Origin: a bacterium
Lineage (GTDB): Bacteria > Bacillota > Clostridia > Oscillospirales > CAG-272
Assembly (NCBI GenBank): GCA_004558975.1
Contig: SFZB01000018.1
Location: 1-19,056 of the forward strand
DNA length: 19,056 bases
Direction: 5' to 3'
Shown: piece by piece, positions 13,618 to 19,056 of the stretch
Numbering within the stretch: the stretch's first letter is position 1
Layout of the letters: every line of letters begins with the position of its first letter
Translations under genes and position numbers: made by a program
The notes under the pieces: generated by a model
The model's input: only the letters and a program-made list of their open reading frames with translations
The model's database searches: none
Told to the model about the DNA's origin: nothing

Positions 13618-15648
13618 ATGGCAGAAGAAACGAAAACCAAAAAAAGCGCCGCGGATTACGGCGACCAGAGTATCACCTCGCTCAAAGGTGCCGACCGTGT
13701 GAGAAAGCGTCCGTCCGTTATTTTCGGCTCGGACGGGCTTGACGGGTGCGAGCACTCGTTCTTTGAGATTCTGGCGAACGCGGCGGATGAAGCGCGCGCG
13801 GGCTACGGCGATAAGATCATCGTCACCGCCTTCCGCGACCACTCGATCGAGGTCGAGGACTTCGGGCGGGGCGTGCCGCTGGGGTACAACGAGAAAGAGG
13901 GACGCTGGAACTGGGAGCTGGTCTTCTGCGAGCTCTATGCCGGCGGTAAGTACGATACCAACTCGGCGGACGCCGCCTATAAGTTTTCACTGGGTCTGAA
14001 CGGGCTCGGCGCCTGCGCGACACAGTACTGCTCCGAGTATATGACAGTCGCTTCCTATTCGCCGAAGAAGCGTGAGGTCTCCGAGATCGACTTCGCGTTC
14101 GGTGAGCCGCAGGGAGAACTCCGTGTGCGCCCCTACGATGCAAGAGAAAAAAAGAAACAGGGGACCATTATCCGGTGGAAGCCGGACAAGCAGGTCTTTA
14201 CCGATATTCGGATTCCGATTGAGTTTTACGACGCGACCCTCCGCCGTCAGGCGGTCGTCAACGCGGGCGTGCATTTTATTCTGCGCACCGAGGTCGAGGG
14301 CGGTAAATTCGAGGAGACGGAATATTACTATGAGCGCGGGGTCGCCCAGTACGCCGAGGAGATGGCGGGGGTGGATTCCATGGGCTCGCCCGTGTTCTGG
14401 CACATGGCGGATCAGCGCGGGCGCGATTCCGACGACCGCGAGGAGTACACCGTCCGGGCAGACATCGCGTTCTGTCCCATGCAGCGCAACGGCAGAGCCG
14501 AGTATTTCCACAACTCGAGTTACCTCGAATACGGCGGCTCGCCCGATAAGGCAACGCGGCTCGCGTTCACCTACGCTGTGGATAAGTACCTCAAAGGGCA
14601 GAATAAGTATAACAAGAACGAGTCCAAAGTGACGTTCGCGGACATCGCGGACTGTCTCTTCATCGTCATCAGCTCCGCGTCGACGGTCACGTCGTACGAG
14701 AACCAGACCAAGAAAGCGATCAGCAACGCGTTCATTCAGCGCGCCCTGACCGACTTTATGAAGCAGCAGCTCGATTACTATTTCATCGAGAACCCTGCCG
14801 CCGCCGCGCAGTTTGCGAACGCGGTACTGGTGAATAAACGTGCCCGCGAGAAAGCGGAAGTCACGGTCATCGACATCAAGAAGAAGCTCGCCGGCGGCGC
14901 GGGCGATACCGCGCTCTCCCGCGTCGAGAAGTTCGTCGCCTGCCGCTCGAAGGATCCGACCCTGCGCGAGCTTTATATCGTCGAGGGCGACTCGGCTCTG
15001 ACGTCCTGTAAGCTCGGCAGAAACGCCGAGTTTCAAGCCATTATTCCCGTTCGCGGTAAGACGCTGAACTGTCTGAAAGCGTCCTACGACCGCATTTTTG
15101 AAAGCCCGATCATCGTCGATTTGCTCCGCGTCATCGGCTGCGGGGTGGAGCTTGATCGAAAACTCATCAAGGGGGATATTTCTCCTTTCAACCCGGACGC
15201 TCTCCGCTGGTCGAAGATCATTCTCTGTACCGATGCGGACGAGGACGGCTTCCAGATCCGCACGTTGCTCCTGACCCTCTTCTACCGCCTGCTCCCGACG
15301 CTCCTCGCGCGGGAAAAGGTGTTCATCGCGGAGTCGCCGCTTTTCGAGATCACCTGCGGGGACGAGACGTATTTCGCGTATAACGAACCCGAGAAGGCGG
15401 AGATATTGCGCCAGCTCGGCGATCGCCGTTACACGCTCCAGCGCTCCAAGGGACTCGGTGAGAACGAGCCGGAGATGATGTGGCAGACGACCATGAACCC
15501 GGCGACCCGCCGTCTCATCGCGGTGACGCCTGCCGACGCCGTAGAGACCGCCCGTATGTTCGATACGCTCCTCGGTGACGCGCTCCAGGAGCGCAAGCAG
15601 TTCATCGCCGAGAACGGCGCGCGCTACCGCGCGGACGCGGACGTTTGA
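13618..15648 (+). CDS. DNA topoisomerase IV/gyrase subunit B-like, divergent type
   Basis: 676 aa type IIA topoisomerase B subunit, the ATPase half that partners a GyrA/ParC subunit to pass DNA strands. The GHKL ATPase domain has EILANAADEARAGYGD with the catalytic Glu50 and Mg-binding Asn54, EDFGRGVP (Asp81), LYAGGKY and GLNGLG in place of the usual GLHGVG. The TOPRIM domain has EGDSALTS at 456-463 (usual EGDSAGGS), RGKTLNCLKA, and DADEDG at 539-544 (usual DADVDG); the metal-binding Glu and Asp residues are kept. It ends with the usual RSKGLGENEPEMMWQTTMNP segment. The start at 13618 follows GGGAG; an earlier in-frame start would have no ribosome site. No A subunit is adjacent, which is unusual for parE-parC or gyrB-gyrA pairs. 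I think it is the divergent clostridial paralogue and so assign no symbol. Confidence 0.9.
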   Translation: MAEETKTKKSAADYGDQSITSLKGADRVRKRPSVIFGSDGLDGCEHSFFEILANAADEARAGYGDKIIVTAFRDHSIEVEDFGRGVPLGYNEKEGRWNWELVFCELYAGGKYDTNSADAAYKFSLGLNGLGACATQYCSEYMTVASYSPKKREVSEIDFAFGEPQGELRVRPYDAREKKKQGTIIRWKPDKQVFTDIRIPIEFYDATLRRQAVVNAGVHFILRTEVEGGKFEETEYYYERGVAQYAEEMAGVDSMGSPVFWHMADQRGRDSDDREEYTVRADIAFCPMQRNGRAEYFHNSSYLEYGGSPDKATRLAFTYAVDKYLKGQNKYNKNESKVTFADIADCLFIVISSASTVTSYENQTKKAISNAFIQRALTDFMKQQLDYYFIENPAAAAQFANAVLVNKRAREKAEVTVIDIKKKLAGGAGDTALSRVEKFVACRSKDPTLRELYIVEGDSALTSCKLGRNAEFQAIIPVRGKTLNCLKASYDRIFESPIIVDLLRVIGCGVELDRKLIKGDISPFNPDALRWSKIILCTDADEDGFQIRTLLLTLFYRLLPTLLAREKVFIAESPLFEITCGDETYFAYNEPEKAEILRQLGDRRYTLQRSKGLGENEPEMMWQTTMNPATRRLIAVTPADAVETARMFDTLLGDALQERKQFIAENGARYRADADV

Positions 15649-15708
15649 AGACTTGGACGTCTGAATCTGTTTTCCATTTTGTATTCCAAAACTGTGAGGT
15701 AACGATAG

Positions 15709-17364
15709 ATGGATAAGAAACTGGTACCTTTAAAGAATTTCAAAGGTGTGGAGGGACCCCTCCTCACCATCGTCATGGACGGCGTGGGGCTTGCTCCCGC
15801 GAATGCGGCGAACGCCGTCGCCGCCGCTCACACCCCGACGCTGGATCGCCTGATGCGGGATTATCCGATGGTCGCCCTGCGTGCGCACGGCACCGCCGTC
15901 GGTCTTCCGAGTGACGACGATATGGGGAACTCCGAGGTCGGGCATAACGCGATCGGCGCCGGGCAGGTTTTTGCCCAGGGGGCGAAACTCGTCTCCCAGT
16001 CGATCGAGAGCGGGAAGATCTTCGAGAGCCGCGCATGGGGCGAGATCGTCGGCAACGTCAAGGAGCATGACAGCACCCTGCATTTCCTCGGCCTCTTCTC
16101 GGACGGGAACGTCCACTCGCATATCGACCACCTGAAAGCACTGATCCTGCGTGCCAAGGCGGACGGCGTGCACAAGGTGCGCGTCCACATTCTGCTCGAC
16201 GGCCGCGACGTCGGTGAGACGAGCGCCCTTGATTACGTTCTGCCGTTTGAGGACTTCATGGCGGGGCTCCGCGCGCCCGACTTCGATATCTGCATCGCTT
16301 CCGGCGGCGGACGTATGCAGATTACCATGGACCGGTACGAAGCCAACTGGGGCATGGTGGAACTCGGCTGGAAGACCCACGTACTCGGCGAGGGGCGCAC
16401 CTTTGCGAGTGCCGCCGAGGCGATCGAGACTTATCGGAAAGAGTATAAAGTCATCGACCAGGATCTGCCCCCCTTCGTCATCGCGAAGGACGGGAAGCCC
16501 GTCGGCACGATCGAGGACGGCGACTCCGTGGTGTTCTATAACTTCCGCGGCGACCGCGCGATCGAGATCTCTAAAGCCTTCGAGGGCGGCGCAGACTTCA
16601 ACAAGTTCGACCGCGTCCGTGTTCCGGCGGTCAAGTACGCCGGTATGCTGGAATACGATGGCGACCTCCATGTACCGAGCCGTTATCTCGTGAACCCGCC
16701 CGAAATCACCAACACCCAGAGCGAGTACCTCGTCGGTACGGGGATCCCCGAGCTCGCGATCTCCGAGACGCAGAAGTTCGGTCACGTGACGTATTTCTGG
16801 AACGGTAACCGCTCCGGTAAGTTCTCCGAGGAGCTCGAGACGTATATCGAGGTGCCCTCCGACGTCGTGCCGTTCGAGCAGAGACCGTGGATGAAGTGCG
16901 CCGAGATCACCGATAAACTGATTGAGTGCCTCCGTAGCGGCAAGTACCGCTATCTGCGTGTCAACTTCCCGAACGGGGATATGGTCGGGCACACCGGCTC
17001 CTTCCTCGCGACCGAATGCTCCATGGAAGCGCTTGACCTCCAGCTCGCACGGCTCCTCGCCGTTGTCGATGAGCTGCACGGTGCCGCGATCATCACCGCC
17101 GACCACGGCAACGCGGACGAGATGTACGAACTCGATAAGAAGACCAAGGAGCCGAAGATGAAGAACGGCCACCCGGTCGCCAAGACCTCGCACACGCTCA
17201 ACCCGGTGCCCTGCATCATTTATGATAACTTCACGGCGGGCGCCTACACCGTCAAGGCACAGAAGTCCACCTTTGGGCTCTCCGACATCGCCGCGACGAC
17301 GGTCAACCTGCTCGGTTACGAGGCGCCCTCCATGTGGGACGAATCGCTGATCGAGGTCAAATAA
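15709..17364 (+). CDS. gpmI: 2,3-bisphosphoglycerate-independent phosphoglycerate mutase
   Basis: Glycolytic enzyme interconverting 3- and 2-phosphoglycerate through a phosphoserine intermediate with two Mn ions. Visible active-site elements: Asp24 (VMDGVG), Ser75 (MGNSEVGHNAIGAG, the phosphorylated serine), LLDGRDV (164-168), FRGDRA (279-284, where many relatives have FRPDRA), Asp424 and His428 (GDMVGH), Asp465-His466 (ADHGNADEM) and His495 (TSHTLNPVP). At 551 aa it is longer than the roughly 510 aa typical of bacterial GpmI; part of the extra length is the charged insert DKKTKEPKMKNGHPVA before His495. The ATG follows GTGAGG with 9-nt spacing. It lies 60 nt after the topoisomerase gene with no terminator between, so the two may be co-transcribed. 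Confidence 0.96.
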   Translation: MDKKLVPLKNFKGVEGPLLTIVMDGVGLAPANAANAVAAAHTPTLDRLMRDYPMVALRAHGTAVGLPSDDDMGNSEVGHNAIGAGQVFAQGAKLVSQSIESGKIFESRAWGEIVGNVKEHDSTLHFLGLFSDGNVHSHIDHLKALILRAKADGVHKVRVHILLDGRDVGETSALDYVLPFEDFMAGLRAPDFDICIASGGGRMQITMDRYEANWGMVELGWKTHVLGEGRTFASAAEAIETYRKEYKVIDQDLPPFVIAKDGKPVGTIEDGDSVVFYNFRGDRAIEISKAFEGGADFNKFDRVRVPAVKYAGMLEYDGDLHVPSRYLVNPPEITNTQSEYLVGTGIPELAISETQKFGHVTYFWNGNRSGKFSEELETYIEVPSDVVPFEQRPWMKCAEITDKLIECLRSGKYRYLRVNFPNGDMVGHTGSFLATECSMEALDLQLARLLAVVDELHGAAIITADHGNADEMYELDKKTKEPKMKNGHPVAKTSHTLNPVPCIIYDNFTAGAYTVKAQKSTFGLSDIAATTVNLLGYEAPSMWDESLIEVK

Positions 17365-17393
17365 TCAGGCATCATTTGGCTCAAAGACAGAAC

Positions 17394-17428
17394 GACCCAC
17401 CGGGGCAGGTCTCCGGTGGGTCATTCTT
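17394..17428 (+). terminator. Probable terminator after gpmI
   Basis: Perfect 10-bp stem GACCCACCGG (17394-17403) with CCGGTGGGTC (17413-17422), then ATTCTT. The T-tract is short, so termination may be partial, allowing some read-through to the MATE gene. Confidence 0.65.
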
Positions 17429-17457
17429 AGGACGTATGAAAAGGACATCGGATTTTT

Positions 17458-18879
17458 ATGACGCGCGATCTGACCGTCGGGCGCCCCGAGGGGTTGCTCT
17501 GGCGTTTTTGCCTGCCGCTGTTCGGCAGTATCCTGTTTCAGCAGCTGTATAATATCGCGGACAGCCTTGTCGCCGGGAAGTTTCTCGGTGAGGGGGCGCT
17601 CGCCGCGGTGGGGAACAGTTATGAAATTACCCTGATTTTTCTTGCTTTCGCGACCGGGTGTAACATCGGTTGCTCTGTCCTTGTCTCGAGACTCTTCGGG
17701 GCGAAGCGGCTCGGAGATATGAAGACCGGCGTGTTTACCGTCATGCTGTTTTCCGTCGCGCTCTGCGGCGCCATGATGCTCATCGGGCTGACGCTCGGCA
17801 ATACTTTCCTGCGCCTGATCGACACGCCGGAGAATATCTTCGCCGATTCATGGGAGTATCTGCGCATCTACGTGCTGGGGTTGCCATTCCTCTTTTTCTA
17901 TAATCTCTCGACCGGCATTTTCACCGCACTCGGGGACAGCCGTACGCCGTTCATCTTCCTCACCATCAGCTCGACCGCCAATATCGGGCTGGATATCGTG
18001 TTCGTGACGGCGCTCCCGCTCGGGGTCGCGGGCGTGGCGTGGGCGACGTTCCTTTGCCAGGGCGTCAGCTGCGTCGCCGCCGTTGCCGTGGTGTTTGTCC
18101 GCTTCGTCCGTATCCGCACGGACGAGCCGGTGCGCCCGTTCTCCGGGGCGCTCTTCCGACAGTTCCTTGTCATCGCGCTCCCGAGCGTTTTGCAGCAGAG
18201 CTTCGTCTCGGTCGGGAATATCTTCATTCAGAAAGCGGTGAACGGGTTCGGCTCCGCCGTAATTGCGGGTTATTCCGCATCCGTGAAGCTCAATAATCTC
18301 GCCGTCAACTGCTTTTTCACGATCGGTAACGGCATCTCCAACTATGCCGCGCAGAACTTCGGGGCGGGGCAGATGCACCGCATCCGCGAGGGGTGCCGTG
18401 CGGGGGTGAAGATCATTCTCTCGATTGCCCTGCCGGTCACGGCGCTGTACCTCGTGTTCCCGCGGGCGCTTGTCGGCTTTTTCATGCGGGAGCCGTCGGT
18501 GACCGCGCTCTCGGTCGGTACGCTCTTTCTCCGTATCGTCGCGCCGTTCTACGCGGTGATAGCCGCGAAACTCGTTTTTGACGGGATTCTGCGCGGCACC
18601 GGGCACATGACACAGTTTATGGTGGATACGTTCACCGACCTTATCATCCGTGTCGTATTCGCGTTTCTTCTCTCCGCTTCTTTCGGCTCCACCGGCATCT
18701 GGTGTGCGTGGCCTGTCGGCTGGGGCATCTCGACCGCGCTGTCGTTCTTCTTCTACCGCCGTGGAGAATGGTTCCGCGGCACGCTCCCGCCCGCTCCGAC
18801 GCGGCGGGAGGAGGGGGCGCTCGCCGAGGCGGTGGATAATGCCCTCTGCGACGTCGACAATGCGGCGGAGGATGCGTGA
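17458..18879 (+). CDS. MATE family efflux transporter
   Basis: 473 aa inner-membrane antiporter of the multidrug and toxic compound extrusion family, which exports cationic compounds using a Na+ or H+ gradient. The start matches clostridial MATE proteins (MTRDLTVGRPEGLLWRF, then LPLFGSILFQQLYNIADSLVAGKFLG). Two homologous six-helix MatE halves are visible: the first contains IGCSVLVSRLFGAKR and STGIFTALGDSRTPF, the second IALPSVLQQSFVSVGNIFIQ, GNGISNYAAQNFGAGQMHRI and DGILRGTGHM. The C-terminus is a hydrophilic acidic tail of about 35 residues. The ribosome site is modest (AAGGA at 17441-17445, 12 nt before the ATG). Substrate cannot be told from sequence. Confidence 0.93.
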   Translation: MTRDLTVGRPEGLLWRFCLPLFGSILFQQLYNIADSLVAGKFLGEGALAAVGNSYEITLIFLAFATGCNIGCSVLVSRLFGAKRLGDMKTGVFTVMLFSVALCGAMMLIGLTLGNTFLRLIDTPENIFADSWEYLRIYVLGLPFLFFYNLSTGIFTALGDSRTPFIFLTISSTANIGLDIVFVTALPLGVAGVAWATFLCQGVSCVAAVAVVFVRFVRIRTDEPVRPFSGALFRQFLVIALPSVLQQSFVSVGNIFIQKAVNGFGSAVIAGYSASVKLNNLAVNCFFTIGNGISNYAAQNFGAGQMHRIREGCRAGVKIILSIALPVTALYLVFPRALVGFFMREPSVTALSVGTLFLRIVAPFYAVIAAKLVFDGILRGTGHMTQFMVDTFTDLIIRVVFAFLLSASFGSTGIWCAWPVGWGISTALSFFFYRRGEWFRGTLPPAPTRREEGALAEAVDNALCDVDNAAEDA

Positions 18880-18903
18880 AGCCGGCGCGCCTTAAAAGCT
18901 GTC

Positions 18904-19026
18904 TACCTCACAAGCCGCAATCTATATTCCATAAGCCGTGACTTACACCCCATAAGCCGCGACCTACACCCCATAAGTCACGACCTACACCCCATAGCCG
19001 CGACCTATACCTCGCAAACCTTGACT
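18904..19026 (+). repeat. Six degenerate 21-bp tandem repeats
   Basis: Units at 18904-18922, 18923-18943, 18944-18964, 18965-18985, 18986-19005 and 19006-19026, the first and fifth being shorter. The conserved core is CCCATAAGCCGCGACC and the middle units are the most alike. There are no spacers, so it is not CRISPR. On the minus strand a full unit reads as the heptapeptide GRGLWGV, but the frame is broken by the 20-bp unit and by a stop, so it is probably non-coding. The rest of the 177 nt after the MATE gene shows nothing else. Confidence 0.75.
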
Positions 19027-19056
19027 TCCGAAAAGTAACAGGGAGTTGCCGATTTT

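Noticed and set aside
15730..17193. Long antisense frame over gpmI
   Set aside because: Shadow of gpmI, whose active-site residues are all present on the plus strand.
18904..19026. Possible CRISPR array
   Set aside because: Units are directly adjacent with no spacers, and there are no cas genes.
18904..19026. Possible minus-strand heptapeptide-repeat gene (GRGLWGV)
   Set aside because: A 20-bp unit and an in-frame stop break the frame, and no start or ribosome site is visible.

Overview
The window looks like chromosome of a GC-rich anaerobic Firmicute, most likely class Clostridia. This rests on the gene families: a BMP/guanosine-type ABC permease pair, diaminopimelate synthesis by the DapL aminotransferase route, a divergent clostridial-type topoisomerase B subunit, a small four-cysteine protein, and strong AGGAGG ribosome binding sites. 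I see no mobile element, CRISPR array, tRNA or rRNA. Most genes are ordinary housekeeping or transport genes.

Layout. Positions 1-1501 hold the 3' part of one ABC permease gene and a complete second permease (nupP/nupQ-like), closed by a strong terminator at 1588-1621. Positions 1661-4503 hold a tightly packed, partly overlapping dapB-dapF-dapL operon that turns dihydrodipicolinate into meso-diaminopimelate; its terminator overlaps the dapL stop codon. An MFS transporter follows (4581-5930). On the opposite strand is a dGTPase-type HD hydrolase (6179-7381) with its own promoter and terminator.

Positions 7674-13058 hold the most unusual locus, a two-gene operon with a strong extended -10 promoter. 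The first gene (308 aa) is five tandem InlB/Listeria-Bacteroides-like repeats and nothing else. The second (1484 aa) has 19 more such repeats followed by a C-terminal domain of about 316 aa that resembles the PilM/FtsA actin-like fold. Neither protein has a visible signal peptide, membrane segment or wall anchor, although this repeat family is usually extracellular. The repeats are diverged in sequence but almost perfectly periodic at 61 aa (183 nt). A very G-rich tract able to form a G-quadruplex lies in the divergent intergenic region between the dGTPase and this operon.

Positions 13196-13393 (minus) encode a small four-Cys acidic protein, transcribed divergently from a parE/gyrB-like gene (13618-15648). 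That gene is followed by gpmI (15709-17364) and a MATE transporter (17458-18879). The window ends in a short array of six degenerate 21-bp tandem repeats (18904-19026).

Working together: dapB, dapF and dapL form one pathway module feeding lysine and peptidoglycan synthesis, and the two permeases form one transporter whose ATPase and binding protein must lie upstream of the window. The two repeat genes are almost certainly co-expressed. The other genes look like independent units.
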